DNA from: Planctomycetota bacterium
GTDB lineage: Bacteria > Planctomycetota > JAJSAM01 > JAKLKS01
Length of the DNA stretch: 41,459 nucleotides
Direction: 5' to 3'
Assembly (NCBI GenBank): GCA_023150535.1
Contig: JAKLKS010000007.1
Coordinates: forward strand, 1-41,459
In this document: positions 1-8,502 of the stretch, in pieces
Layout of the letters: the number at the start of each line of letters is the position of its first letter
Numbering within the stretch: position 1 is the first letter of the stretch
Notes under the pieces: generated by a model
What the model saw: only the letters and a program-made list of their open reading frames with translations
The model's database searches: none
Told to the model about the DNA's origin: nothing
Position numbers and translations under genes: made by a program

Positions 1-1
1 G

Positions 2-2230
2 AAGACCGAGGACTTCGAGAACGACATCGGCTACGGCAAGGGCTCCATGGTCTTCCACCGCATCCGGCGCGCGGTGGGCGACGACGCCTTCTTCGGGGCG
101 CTGCGCGACGTGGTGAAGGAGTTCACCGGCCGGCGCGCCTCCTGGGACGACCTCCGGCAGGCCTTCGAGAGGCGCGGCGGGCGGCAGTTGAAGGCGCACC
201 TCGACCAGTACCTCGACCGCACCGGCGCCCCCGTGGTCCTGCTCGAGGGGGCGGCGGCCGCCGCCGACGCGGAGGGGTGGCAGGTGACGGGGGCGATCCT
301 CCAGCGGGGGGAGCCCTGGTTCCTGACCCTGCCCCTCGTGGTGGAGACGGCCGCGGGCCGGGAGACCACCACCGTGGACGTCTCCGGGGAGAGGACCCCC
401 TTCTCGGTGCGGACGCGCTCCCTGCCGCTCCGCGTCCTCCTCGACCCGGATTCCGAGTGCTGGCGCGGCTACGCGCCGGGCGAGGCGCCGGCCATGCTGG
501 ACGCGACCCTGCAGGACCCGGCGGGGGTGGTGTTCACCGTCTCCGCGGGGGGGAAGGAGCCGTTCCTCCCCGTGACGGAGGCGCTGCGGCAGAGGCCGGG
601 GGTGCGGGAGGGGACGGCCGGGGGCGCGGAGGGCGCCTCCTCGCGGCTCCTCCTCCGCGTCGGGGATCCCGGGACGCTGGCGGACCTCCTCCCGCTCGGG
701 AGCCCCGTGAAGCCGGTGCCGGGCGGGGTCTCCGTGGGGGGGCAGTCCTTCCGCGGGGAGGACGTCGCCGTGCTCGCCTCCTTCCGGCCGGCCGCCGGCT
801 CACCCGCGGCGGGCGCCCGGTCCTGCACCCTCTACTGGGGCGCCTCCCCCGCCGCCCTCTCCTCCGCCCGCCGGGTGTTCTTCTACGGCGGGGACGGCGT
901 GGTCGTCTTCAGGGCGGGGCGCCCGGTGCTCCGGCTGGAGCCCGAGGGGGACGAGTCCACCCGCGCCGCCCTGCTCGAGGGCCTCTTCCCCGGCGTCGAC
1001 GCCGGGCGCTCCCTCGCCCTGGTGGAGGCCCTCTGCGCGAAGGAGGTGGAGGGGCGCCTCGCCGGATCCGTCGAGGGGGCGAAGGCCGGAAAGCTCCTCG
1101 CGGGGGCCCTCGTCGAGGACGGCCACGCGGTGAGGGTGCAGGAGTTCTCCTTCGAGGTCCCCACCTGGGACGGCACCCCCTCCTGCGACGGCCCCGAGCC
1201 CGGGTCCCGGCCCATGACCTTCAGCGCCCGCGCCGACGAGCCGGTCCCCGTGGACCCGGCCGGGCAGATCCTGGTGGGCCCGGAGACGAAGGCGGAGGAG
1301 CTGCTGGCGCGGGTCCGCGAGGCGGTGGAGAAGGGCGCCGCCGCGATCCTCGTCGTCGGACCGCCGGAGGTGCCGAAGGGGATCGCCGACTACGTCTTCC
1401 CCCTCCCGGCCGCCGGGTCGGGCGGCCCCGCGCCCGAGGCGGCCCTCGTCCAGGCGGGGGCGCAGGCCCGGGCCCCCCTCCCGGCGGAGCGGCTCGCCAT
1501 CCCCGCCGCCTACTACCCCAAGCCCCCGGAGAGGAGCGCCCTCCCCGCGGGCCTGCGGGCGACGGTGGGCGTGCGGAAGGTGGACACCCGCAACCTCCTC
1601 GCCGTGATCCCCGGCTCCGACCCGGCCCTCGCCGGCGAGGCGATCCTCCTCGGCGCCCACCACGACCACCTCGGCCCCGGCTTCCCGGGGGCCAACGACG
1701 ACGCCTCGGGCGTGGCCGCCGTCCGGGAGGCGGGGCGCCTCCTGCTCTCCCGGCGGGGGCTCCTCCGGCGCCCCGTGGTGCTCGCCTTCTTCGGGGCCGA
1801 GGAGTGGGGGCTCCGCGGCTCCCGCGCCTTCGCCGCCGCCCGGCCCGACGGGGTCCCCGCCGTCGCCGCGGCCCTCACCCTCGACACCGTGGGGCAGGCC
1901 GGCGTCCCCGAGGTGAACGTCGTGGGCGAGTCGATCTACCCCTCCCTCGCCCGGGTCATGGCCCGCTGCCTCGCCGGCGCCGGCCTCCCGAAGGGCCCCG
2001 ACATCGACCGCTTCGCCTTCGCCCACGGCTCCGACCACTACGCGCTCCACGAGGCCGGCATCCCGGCCGTCGACCTCTTCTCCGCCGAGTACCGCCTCAT
2101 GCACACCCCCGCCGACACCGTCGCCGCCGTGGACGGGGGGAAGATCTCCCGGCTGGCCCGGGCGGCGGCCGCCTTCGCGATCTCCCTCTCCCGCGACGGG
2201 ATCCCCGAAAAGGAGGGCGCTCCCCGATGA
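2..2230 (+). CDS. M1 aminopeptidase / M28 zinc peptidase fusion (5' end cut off)
   Basis: The frame is open from base 2, so the gene begins outside the window. The first ~60 residues are the end of an M1 (gluzincin) catalytic domain: a YGKGSMVFHRI segment followed by a GDDAFFGALRDVV helix and ASWDDLRQAFE. The M1 HExxH would lie upstream. A PA-like segment sits around residues 400-500. The C-terminal ~220 residues are a complete M28 domain with every expected zinc and catalytic residue visible: GAHHDHLG (His), GANDDASG (Asp), FFGAEEWG (catalytic Glu plus ligand Glu), TLDTVG (Asp) and YRLMHTPADT (His). Family knowledge says both domains hydrolyse peptides from the N-terminus; export cannot be judged without the N-terminus. 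The stop overlaps the start of the next gene by four bases (ATGA), so the two are probably translated together. Confidence 0.9.
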   Translation, partial: KTEDFENDIGYGKGSMVFHRIRRAVGDDAFFGALRDVVKEFTGRRASWDDLRQAFERRGGRQLKAHLDQYLDRTGAPVVLLEGAAAAADAEGWQVTGAILQRGEPWFLTLPLVVETAAGRETTTVDVSGERTPFSVRTRSLPLRVLLDPDSECWRGYAPGEAPAMLDATLQDPAGVVFTVSAGGKEPFLPVTEALRQRPGVREGTAGGAEGASSRLLLRVGDPGTLADLLPLGSPVKPVPGGVSVGGQSFRGEDVAVLASFRPAAGSPAAGARSCTLYWGASPAALSSARRVFFYGGDGVVVFRAGRPVLRLEPEGDESTRAALLEGLFPGVDAGRSLALVEALCAKEVEGRLAGSVEGAKAGKLLAGALVEDGHAVRVQEFSFEVPTWDGTPSCDGPEPGSRPMTFSARADEPVPVDPAGQILVGPETKAEELLARVREAVEKGAAAILVVGPPEVPKGIADYVFPLPAAGSGGPAPEAALVQAGAQARAPLPAERLAIPAAYYPKPPERSALPAGLRATVGVRKVDTRNLLAVIPGSDPALAGEAILLGAHHDHLGPGFPGANDDASGVAAVREAGRLLLSRRGLLRRPVVLAFFGAEEWGLRGSRAFAAARPDGVPAVAAALTLDTVGQAGVPEVNVVGESIYPSLARVMARCLAGAGLPKGPDIDRFAFAHGSDHYALHEAGIPAVDLFSAEYRLMHTPADTVAAVDGGKISRLARAAAAFAISLSRDGIPEKEGAPR

Positions 2231-3141
2231 CCCGGAACCCGCTGGTCGAGCGCCGCGCGCTGAACGAGGCGGTGCTGGCGACGCTGAAGGCCCACGGGTT
2301 CCGCGCCCGCGTGGCGGACCTCCCCGAGGGGGACGAGATCGAGGTCTCCTGCGTTCCGAGGATCCCGGTCCGGGGGGCGCGGTTCTTCCTGCGCTCCGAG
2401 AGGATCCTCGCCGTCCCCTCCAGGGGGAGGAGCAAGGCCCCCCCGCCCCAGTGCCTCGTCTCCGCCCGGCTCCTCTCCTCCTGGCGGACCGTGCCCGAGC
2501 CCGTGGCCGTGGTCGGGCTCGACCCGGAGACCGGCGTCGGGCGCATCGGCGAGGCCCACCCCTTCCTGGCCGACCTCGACCGCCGCTCCCCCGGCTGGGA
2601 GAAGGGCTCCGCGCTGCTGTTCCCCCTCGGCGCCTCCATCGACGGCCCCGCGCTCCCGGCCCTGGCCCGGCGCGCGGCCGACGCCCACGTCCTCTACCGG
2701 CGCATCCTCGACCACCTGAAGTCCGGGGGCCGCGGGACGCCGCCCCGGGACGCCGACGCCCTCGAGGCGCGGCTGCGCCAGCGGGAGTTCGCCTTCTCGC
2801 TCGCCTGCCTCGACCTGCTGCGGGAGGCGGGGTTCATCGCGGAGGGGAGGGACCGGGAGCTGCACCCGACGGAATCCTGCGTCGCCGCCTTCGCGCGGGC
2901 CGCGGTCCAGCACGTCGTGGGGGCGCGGGGCCACGCCGACCCCGAGACGGCGGACGAGGCGGGCCGCTCGGCGGTGGTCCGGCTTCTCCTGTCGCGGCTC
3001 CCGGACGTGGCGGAGACCACCGTGGAGCGCTGCGCCGAGGTCCTCGCGCGGCTCCTGCCGGCGGAGGACGCCGACCACCTGCTCGGGCTGGGGGGCGGGG
3101 AGGAGGAGGACGGCGGGGACGGGGACGAGGAGGAGGAGTAG
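2227..3141 (+). CDS. Hypothetical protein, DUF4365-like N-terminus, acidic tail
   Basis: The ATG overlaps the stop of the peptidase gene as ATGA, which fixes the start; the product is 304 residues. Residues ~8-110 resemble the DUF4365 / PD-(D/E)XK-like layout: a helix (ERRALNEAVLATLKAHGF), a strand with DEIEV, a basic segment, then QCLVSARLLSSW and a strand VAVVGLD, like the family's 'yw...PvilvvyD' portion. The conserved QxK of a nuclease is not evident, so catalysis is doubtful. The rest is helical, and the last ~20 residues are almost all Gly, Asp and Glu. No signal peptide or membrane segment is seen. The assignment to this family is my inference and weak; the gene itself is secure because of coupling and coding character. 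It ends 3 bases from the convergent TPR gene. Confidence 0.75.
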   Translation: MTRNPLVERRALNEAVLATLKAHGFRARVADLPEGDEIEVSCVPRIPVRGARFFLRSERILAVPSRGRSKAPPPQCLVSARLLSSWRTVPEPVAVVGLDPETGVGRIGEAHPFLADLDRRSPGWEKGSALLFPLGASIDGPALPALARRAADAHVLYRRILDHLKSGGRGTPPRDADALEARLRQREFAFSLACLDLLREAGFIAEGRDRELHPTESCVAAFARAAVQHVVGARGHADPETADEAGRSAVVRLLLSRLPDVAETTVERCAEVLARLLPAEDADHLLGLGGGEEEDGGDGDEEEE

Positions 3142-3144
3142 CCC

Positions 3145-4053
3145 CTACCTCTTCTCGAGCAGCTCCACCTGCTTCCGCAGGGTCTCGTTCTCCGGGAACC
3201 GCGCGAGCCCCCGCCGGAACGCCTCCAGGGCCTTCTCGGAGTTCCCCGCGGCCCGGTAGGTGTTCCCGAGCTGGATGTAGGCGTTCACGTGCCGCGCCTC
3301 GGGCGTCCCCCGCTCCTGCAACTCGACGAGCTCCTCGAACCCCCTGATGGACTCCGGCTGCCGGTTCAGGTAGGGGGGCCACTGGGAGAGGTTGAAGGCC
3401 CTCTGGAACCGCGCCTCCCAGTGGTCGGGATCGATCTTCAGGGCGTTCTCGTAGGACTGGAGGGCCTTCATGGCCCAGGCCCCCCGCTCGGGCCCCTCGG
3501 GAACGGAGAGGAGCTTCGAGGAGTAGGCGAGGCCGAGGTTCACGAGCGCCCCGGGCTCCGTCCCGTGGGAGGCGGCGTAGGCCTCCATCTCCTTCAGCGC
3601 CTCGTCGATCCCCCCCAGCTGCCGGGCCCGCTCCATGAGGGCGAAGGCGCCCTCCGCGGAGAAGGAGCCGGAGCGGATGGAGGCGACGAGGGCGTCGAGG
3701 GCGGCCCGCTTCTCCGCGTCGCCCGCGGGCACCGGGTCGGCGCCCCCCGCCGTGGCGGTCGTCCCGGAACCCCCGGCGGCCGCGGCCCTCGCCTCCCCGA
3801 GCGCCGCCTCCGCCGTCCTCTCCACCCTCCCGAGTCGGGGGTCCATCTCCGAAAGGCGGCGCTCCGCCGCCTCGAGCCGGCCCTCGACGTCGTGGAGCCG
3901 GGACTCGAGGTTCTCCGCCGAGGCGAGGTCGGACTCGTCCTCGGTCTCCACGGGCCCCGGCTCCCCCCCGCCGGAGAGGGCCGCGACGAGGGCCGCCGCC
4001 GCGAGGGCGAGGGCCGCCCAGGAGACCGCCGCCGCTCCCGCGTTCCCCGCCAC
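3145..4053 (-). CDS. Membrane-anchored coiled-coil TPR protein
   Basis: The product has 302 residues. The start is GTG, one base after the stop of the Mrp gene, so it is the last gene of the aconitase-Mrp-TPR operon. Residues ~8-26 form one hydrophobic segment (AVSWAALALAAAALVAAL) that looks like a signal anchor. Residues ~45-90 are a heptad-rich coiled coil (LESRLHDVEGRLEAAERRL), followed by a Gly/Ala/Thr linker. From residue ~115 come TPR units; the clearest are ALQSYENALKIDPDHWEARF and IQLGNTYRAAGNSEKALEAF...LARFPEN. TPRs bind other proteins. The linkage to Fe-S enzymes suggests, but does not prove, a related envelope or assembly role. Confidence 0.85.
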   Translation of the reverse strand: MAGNAGAAAVSWAALALAAAALVAALSGGGEPGPVETEDESDLASAENLESRLHDVEGRLEAAERRLSEMDPRLGRVERTAEAALGEARAAAAGGSGTTATAGGADPVPAGDAEKRAALDALVASIRSGSFSAEGAFALMERARQLGGIDEALKEMEAYAASHGTEPGALVNLGLAYSSKLLSVPEGPERGAWAMKALQSYENALKIDPDHWEARFQRAFNLSQWPPYLNRQPESIRGFEELVELQERGTPEARHVNAYIQLGNTYRAAGNSEKALEAFRRGLARFPENETLRKQVELLEKR

Positions 4054-4054
4054 G

Positions 4055-5173
4055 CTAGACCTCGAAGCCGCCCCTGGGCGGGGCGGCTGGCTCCGGCTCG
4101 GGGGCCGTGCCGGTGAGGACCTCCACGCTGACCCGGCAGGCCACCGCCCGGGCGATCCGCCGGAAGGCCTCCGCCGCCGGGCTCTCGGGGTGGGAGGCCA
4201 CCACCGGCACCCCCGCGTCCCCCGCCGCGCGCACCGAGGGGTCGATGGGGACGCCCCCCAGGAAGGGGACCCCCCACTCCACCGCCGCCCTCTCGCCGCC
4301 GCCCCGGTCGAAGATCGCCGTCTCCGTCCTGCAGCAGGGGCAGACGAAGGTGGACATGTTCTCCACCACGCCCAGGATCGGGACCCGCGTCCGGCGGAAC
4401 ATGTCCACGCCCTTGCGGACGTCGATGAGGGAGACCTCCTGCGGCGTCGTCACCATCACGGCCCCGGTCATGGGGACGAGCTGGCTGAGCGAGAGCTGGG
4501 CGTCCCCGGTGCCGGGGGGGAGATCGACCACGAGGTAGTCGGGGTCCCCCCAGAGGCAGTCCGTGAAGAACTGCTCCAGGGCCTTGTGGATCATGGGCCC
4601 GCGCCAGACGACGGACCGCCCCTCCTCGACCAGGAGGCCGATGGAGAGGAGCCCGATCCCGTGGGCCTCCAGGGGGCGGATGCGGTTGTCGGCGGTGACC
4701 TCCGGGGAGCGCCCCTTCACCCCGAACATGAGGGGCTGGCTCGGGCCGTAGATGTCCGCGTCCATGAGGGCGACCTTCGCCCCCTCGTCCCGCAGCGCCA
4801 GCGCGAGGTTGGCCGCCACGGTGGACTTCCCCACCCCGCCCTTCCCCGAGGCCACCGCGATCACGTTGCGGATGGAGCCGAGGCGGACGGCGTTGGGCAC
4901 CCGGAGCGTCCCCGTGCGGCTGGCGGCCCTCCCCGCGAGGAAGCGGACCGCCACCGACTTCACGCCGGGGACCTTCCCCGCGGCCTCCTTCACGCCCGCC
5001 TCGAAGACCCCCTTCAGCGGGCAGGCCGGCGTGGTCGTCTCGAGGACGACCGTGACGGCGCCTCCCCTCTCCTCCACCCCCTTCACGATCTCCAGGGTGA
5101 CGAGGTCGTTGCGGAGCTCGGGGTCCCGCACCGAGCGGAGGGCATCGGTCACGAGCGCGGCGAGGCCGCTCAC
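4055..5173 (-). CDS. apbC: Mrp/ApbC/NBP35-family Fe-S cluster carrier P-loop ATPase
   Basis: The product has 372 residues. The start is GTG inside a GTGA overlap with the aconitase stop. Residues 1-90 are a MIP18/DUF59 domain (DALRSVRDPELRNDLVTLE, then TTTPACPLKG with its conserved Cys). The rest is the Mrp ATPase: deviant Walker A ASGKGGVGKST, DADIYGPSQP, VDLPPGTGD, TTPQEVSLIDV, and a CPCC pair near residue 290 where the family has CxxC for the bridging 4Fe-4S cluster. The family holds and passes Fe-S clusters to apo-enzymes in the cytosol. It directly follows a 4Fe-4S aconitase, a sensible client. The usual spacer residues in CxxC are here Pro-Cys, giving three cysteines close together. Confidence 0.93.
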   Translation of the reverse strand: MSGLAALVTDALRSVRDPELRNDLVTLEIVKGVEERGGAVTVVLETTTPACPLKGVFEAGVKEAAGKVPGVKSVAVRFLAGRAASRTGTLRVPNAVRLGSIRNVIAVASGKGGVGKSTVAANLALALRDEGAKVALMDADIYGPSQPLMFGVKGRSPEVTADNRIRPLEAHGIGLLSIGLLVEEGRSVVWRGPMIHKALEQFFTDCLWGDPDYLVVDLPPGTGDAQLSLSQLVPMTGAVMVTTPQEVSLIDVRKGVDMFRRTRVPILGVVENMSTFVCPCCRTETAIFDRGGGERAAVEWGVPFLGGVPIDPSVRAAGDAGVPVVASHPESPAAEAFRRIARAVACRVSVEVLTGTAPEPEPAAPPRGGFEV

Positions 5174-7122
5174 GGACGGCCGCCCGCGGCGGAGCGGGTC
5201 TCCATGCGCGTGAAGGGGAGCAGCCCGCCCGCCTTCAGGATGGCGATCTGGCGGGCGTTCAGCGGGTGGGCCGCCTCGAACTCCGTCCCCTTCGTCGCGT
5301 TGCGGACCTTCACCGGCTTCCCGGGGGCGAGCGACTCCCCGACCCCGGGCAGCTCGAGCCGGTCCCCCTGGGCGACGCCGTCGTAGTCCGCGGGGTTGAC
5401 GAAGGTGAGGGGAAGGATGCCGAAGTTGATGAGGTTGGCGAGGTGGATGCGGGCGAAGGCCTTGACGAGGACCACCGACACGCCGAGGTACTTCGGGGCC
5501 AGCGCCGCGTGCTCGCGGCTGGAGCCCTGCCCGTAGTTGTCCCCCCCCACCACCATGCCGCCGCCCTTCTCCCTCGCGCGCGCCACGAACCCCCGGTCCA
5601 CCCGCTCGTAGACGAACTCGGCGATGGCCGGGATGTTGGAGCGGAGCGGGAGCACCTTGGCGCCGGCGGGCATGATGTGGTCGGTGGTGATGTTGTCCCC
5701 GACCTTGAGGAGCACCTCCCCCGCGAGGGTCGCCGGCATGGGGGGGAACTCCGGCAGGGGCTTGATGTTCGGCCCGCGGACGACCTCCACGGCCTCGCCC
5801 GCCGGGGGCGGGGCGAGGAGCATGTTGTCGTTCCTCACGTAGGACTCCGGCTCCTCCACGGCGACCCACTCCATGCCGAGGTCCCGGGGGTCGGTGATGA
5901 CGCCCCGCAGCGCCGTGGCCACGCAGGTCTCCGGCGAGGCGAGGAAGACCTTCGCGTCGAGCGTCCCGGAGCGGCCCTCGAAGTTGCGGTTGAAGGAGCG
6001 CACCGAGACGGCGCCGCTCGGGGGGGCCTGCCCCATGCCGATGCAGGGGCCGCAGCCGGACTCGAGGATGCGGGCCCCCGCCCCGATGATGTCGGCCAGC
6101 GCCCCCTCCTTCGCGATGGTCTCGAAGACCTGCTTGCTCCCCGGGGTCACGGTCATGGAGAGGCCCGGGGCCACGGCGCGCCCCCGGAGCATGGAGGCGG
6201 CGATGCCGAGGTCGTGGAAGGAGGAGTTGGTGCAGGAGCCGATGCAGACCTGCTGGGCCGGGGTGCCGGCGACCTCCCGCACCCGCACGACGTTGTCGGG
6301 GCTGTGGGGGCGCGCGATGAGGGGCTCGAGGCGGTCGAGGTCGATGTCCAGGGTCTCGTCGTAGGAGGCGCCCTCGTCGGCGGCCAGCGGGATCCAGTCC
6401 TTCCCGCGGCCCTGGGCCTCGAGGTACTTCCGGGTCTGGGCGTCGCTCGGGAAGACGGAGGTCGTGGCGCCGAGCTCCGCGCCCATGTTGGTGACGGTGA
6501 ACCGGTCGGCCACGGGGAGGCTGGCGACGCCGGGCCCGGTGTACTCGACGACCTTCCCGACGCCCCCCTTGACCGTGATCCTCCGGAGGACCTCGAGGAT
6601 GACGTCCTTCCCGGTGACCCAGGGCTGGAGGGTGCCGGTGAGGCGGACGCCGAGGACCTTCGGCATCGGCAGGAAGAAGGCGCCGCCCGCCATGGCGACG
6701 GCGACGTCGAGGCCGCCCGCGCCCATGGCGAGCATGCCGAGGCCGCCGCCGGTCGGGGTGTGGGAATCGGAGCCGAGGAGGGTCTTCCCGGGGACGCCGA
6801 AGCGCTCGCGGTGGACCTGGTGGCAGATGCCGTTGCCCGGGCGCGAGAACCATATGCCGTACTTCGCGCCGACGCTCTGGAGGTAGCGGTGGTCGTCGGC
6901 GTTCTTGAAGTCGTCCTGGAGCATGTTGTGGTCGACGTAGGAGACGGAGACCTCGGTCCGGACGCGGGGGATGCCCATGGCCTCGAACTGGAGGTAGGCC
7001 ATGGTGCCCGTGGCGTCCTGGGTCAGGGTCTGGTCGATGCGGATGGAGATCTCCTTCCCCGGGGTCATCTCGCCGGAGACGAGGTGGGCCCGGAGGATCT
7101 TCCGCGTCAGGTTCTCGGCCAT
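5170..7122 (-). CDS. Aconitate hydratase, Aquifex-type (~650 residues)
   Basis: The product has 650 residues, the length of the short Aquifex-type aconitase rather than the ~900-residue AcnA/AcnB. It isomerises citrate and isocitrate in the TCA cycle. The three cluster cysteines are present in CIGSCTNS and ESGCGPCIG. Substrate-domain motifs include GSDSHTPTGGGLGMLAMGAGG, RNFEGRSGT and, in the swivel domain, GDNYGQGSSREHAAL. It starts at ATG with AAGGAG five bases upstream. A TAGGAT -10 box lies ~35 bases before the start. It is first in an operon with the Mrp Fe-S carrier (GTGA overlap) and the TPR protein. Confidence 0.96.
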   Translation of the reverse strand: MAENLTRKILRAHLVSGEMTPGKEISIRIDQTLTQDATGTMAYLQFEAMGIPRVRTEVSVSYVDHNMLQDDFKNADDHRYLQSVGAKYGIWFSRPGNGICHQVHRERFGVPGKTLLGSDSHTPTGGGLGMLAMGAGGLDVAVAMAGGAFFLPMPKVLGVRLTGTLQPWVTGKDVILEVLRRITVKGGVGKVVEYTGPGVASLPVADRFTVTNMGAELGATTSVFPSDAQTRKYLEAQGRGKDWIPLAADEGASYDETLDIDLDRLEPLIARPHSPDNVVRVREVAGTPAQQVCIGSCTNSSFHDLGIAASMLRGRAVAPGLSMTVTPGSKQVFETIAKEGALADIIGAGARILESGCGPCIGMGQAPPSGAVSVRSFNRNFEGRSGTLDAKVFLASPETCVATALRGVITDPRDLGMEWVAVEEPESYVRNDNMLLAPPPAGEAVEVVRGPNIKPLPEFPPMPATLAGEVLLKVGDNITTDHIMPAGAKVLPLRSNIPAIAEFVYERVDRGFVARAREKGGGMVVGGDNYGQGSSREHAALAPKYLGVSVVLVKAFARIHLANLINFGILPLTFVNPADYDGVAQGDRLELPGVGESLAPGKPVKVRNATKGTEFEAAHPLNARQIAILKAGGLLPFTRMETRSAAGGRP

Positions 7123-7157
7123 GGGGGCTCCTTGGTGGGAGGGGGCGGCGGGAGGGG

Positions 7158-7163
7158 ATCCTA
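7158..7163 (-). promoter_or_regulatory. -10 box of the aconitase operon
   Basis: TAGGAT on the minus strand, about 35 bases before the aconitase ATG. At 17-base spacing there is TTCGCC (7181-7186), a poor -35 match. The transcript would carry a short leader containing AAGGAG. The same hexamer precedes four other units in this window. Confidence 0.5.
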
Positions 7164-7221
7164 GCGGCCGGCGCTCCTGCGGCGAAGAAGGGGGAACTCG
7201 CCGCCCCCCTCACCCCGTGAC

Positions 7222-7272
7222 CCCCGATGCCCCGTATGTTGCCCCCCCCGCCCGGCTGTGGGAGCATCGGGG
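7222..7272 (+). repeat. 9-bp inverted repeat in the 5' region of the small helical gene
   Basis: CCCCGATGC at 7222-7230 is the exact reverse complement of GCATCGGGG at 7264-7272, with 33 bases between. A TATGTT hexamer (7235-7240) lies between the arms, so this could be an operator, a leader hairpin or chance in G/C-rich DNA. Apart from this and the aconitase promoter I see nothing else in 7123-7329. Confidence 0.25.
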
Positions 7273-7329
7273 CCACCGCAGGCCCGACGGCAGTCCGCCC
7301 CCGGGACCGGGTCGAAAGGAAGCCCCGCC

Positions 7330-7743
7330 TTGACCGCCCCCCCGAAGGACGTGCAGCGCGCCCTGGGCGTCCTCCAGGAGGTCTACGGCACCCTGGTCGA
7401 GCGCCTCACCGAGGCCGTCATCCAGGACGAGGACACGCTCCGCGATTCCCAGTACTCCTTCGCCTACCAGGAGGTCGAGGACCGCTTCGGCCCCCGCATC
7501 ATCAACCTCTCCCACCTCATCAACGCCCTCCAGAACGCCGCCGGCCGCCCCACCGTCGAGGAGACCCGCGTCGAGACCGTCATCGCCTCCGCGGAGAACC
7601 TCGCCGAGGAGGTGAACCGCCGCCTGCGCACCCTGCGGGGCTCCTCGCTGCGCAGCCTCGACGTCCAGAAGCTCGAGGACGGGAACTTCCTGGTCCTCCT
7701 CGTGATGACGCGCACCGTCTACGCGCGCCCGGGCGGGCGGTAG
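7330..7743 (+). CDS. Small conserved-looking helical protein of unknown function
   Basis: I place the start at TTG 7330, preceded by AAAGGAAG at about 8-10 bases. An in-frame ATG at 7258 would add 24 low-complexity residues and has no ribosome site. The product has 137 residues, soluble and mostly helical (VQRALGVLQEVYGTLVERL; VETVIASAENLAEEVNRRL), ending in a strand-like LEDGNFLVLLVMTRTVYA. I do not recognise the family. Codon use fits its neighbours. The M50B-like gene starts 18 bases downstream, so the two may form a unit. Confidence 0.7.
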   Translation: MTAPPKDVQRALGVLQEVYGTLVERLTEAVIQDEDTLRDSQYSFAYQEVEDRFGPRIINLSHLINALQNAAGRPTVEETRVETVIASAENLAEEVNRRLRTLRGSSLRSLDVQKLEDGNFLVLLVMTRTVYARPGGR

Positions 7744-7761
7744 GGCCGGGGCCCCGGCGGC

Positions 7762-8487
7762 ATGGGCGCGGAGCCGGGGGGCAGGGGCACGTCGCGGACC
7801 CTCCTCCTCCTCGCCGCCCTCCTCGTCCTCGTCGCCTGGCGGTTCCCCGAGGGGCGGCTCGCCCTCTACCCCTTCTCCCTGCTCGCCACCTTCGCCCACG
7901 AGATGGGCCACGGGACGACCGCCCTCCTCCTCGGCCAGTCCTTCGACCGGCTGGAGATGCACCCCGACGGATCGGGAGTGGCGTACTGGGGCGGGGACCC
8001 GGGCCGGCTCACACGGGCGCTCGTCGCCGCCGGGGGGCTCGTCGGGCCCTCGGTCGTCGGGGCGGCGATCCTCGTCCTCTCGCGGAGGCCGGCCCGCGCC
8101 CGGCTGCTGCTCGGCGCCGGTGCGGCCCTCCTCGCCCTCGCCGCCGTCCTCTTCTGCCGCAACGGCTTCGCCCTCGGCTTCACCCTCGGCGCGGCCGCGG
8201 TCCTCGCCGCCGCGGCCTCCTGGCTCCCCCCGACGGCGGCCGCCTTCCTCGTCCAGCTCCTCGGGCTCACCCTCTGCCTGTCGATCTTCCTCGACCTCTC
8301 CTACATGTTCTCCCCGGGCGCGGTGGTGGACGGGCAGGCCCGCCCCTCGGACTCCCAGCAGATGGCCGACGCGCTCCTCCTGCCCTACTGGTTCTGGGGC
8401 GGGGTGACCGCGCTCTTCTCCTTCGCGGTGCTCGGGGCGGGGATGCGGGAGGCGCTGCGGGGCGAGGGGACGCCGGCCCGGTCCTGA
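7762..8487 (+). CDS. M50B-like integral membrane metalloprotease
   Basis: The product has 241 residues with about six to seven hydrophobic segments. The first helical region carries FAHEMGHGTTALLLG, an HExxH zinc motif near residue 50 inside the membrane, as in the M50/M50B (site-2-protease-like) group. A second motif with the third zinc ligand is less clear; SIFLDLSYMFSPG and DSQQMADALLLP near the end are the likely conserved region. Such proteins cleave substrates within or close to the membrane, and some M50B members only regulate. The distance to the preceding small gene is 18 bases. It ends 16 bases from the convergent secreted-protein gene. Confidence 0.82.
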   Translation: MGAEPGGRGTSRTLLLLAALLVLVAWRFPEGRLALYPFSLLATFAHEMGHGTTALLLGQSFDRLEMHPDGSGVAYWGGDPGRLTRALVAAGGLVGPSVVGAAILVLSRRPARARLLLGAGAALLALAAVLFCRNGFALGFTLGAAAVLAAAASWLPPTAAAFLVQLLGLTLCLSIFLDLSYMFSPGAVVDGQARPSDSQQMADALLLPYWFWGGVTALFSFAVLGAGMREALRGEGTPARS

Positions 8488-8502
8488 GGTCCGGGGGCGG
8501 CC

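Noticed and set aside
800-2104. Open minus-strand frame opposite the M28 domain
   Set aside because: His/Gly/Glu-rich shadow of a gene with intact zinc ligands.
7745-7758. GCCGGGGCCCCGGC palindrome between two plus-strand genes
   Set aside because: No loop, and such G/C palindromes are frequent by chance here.
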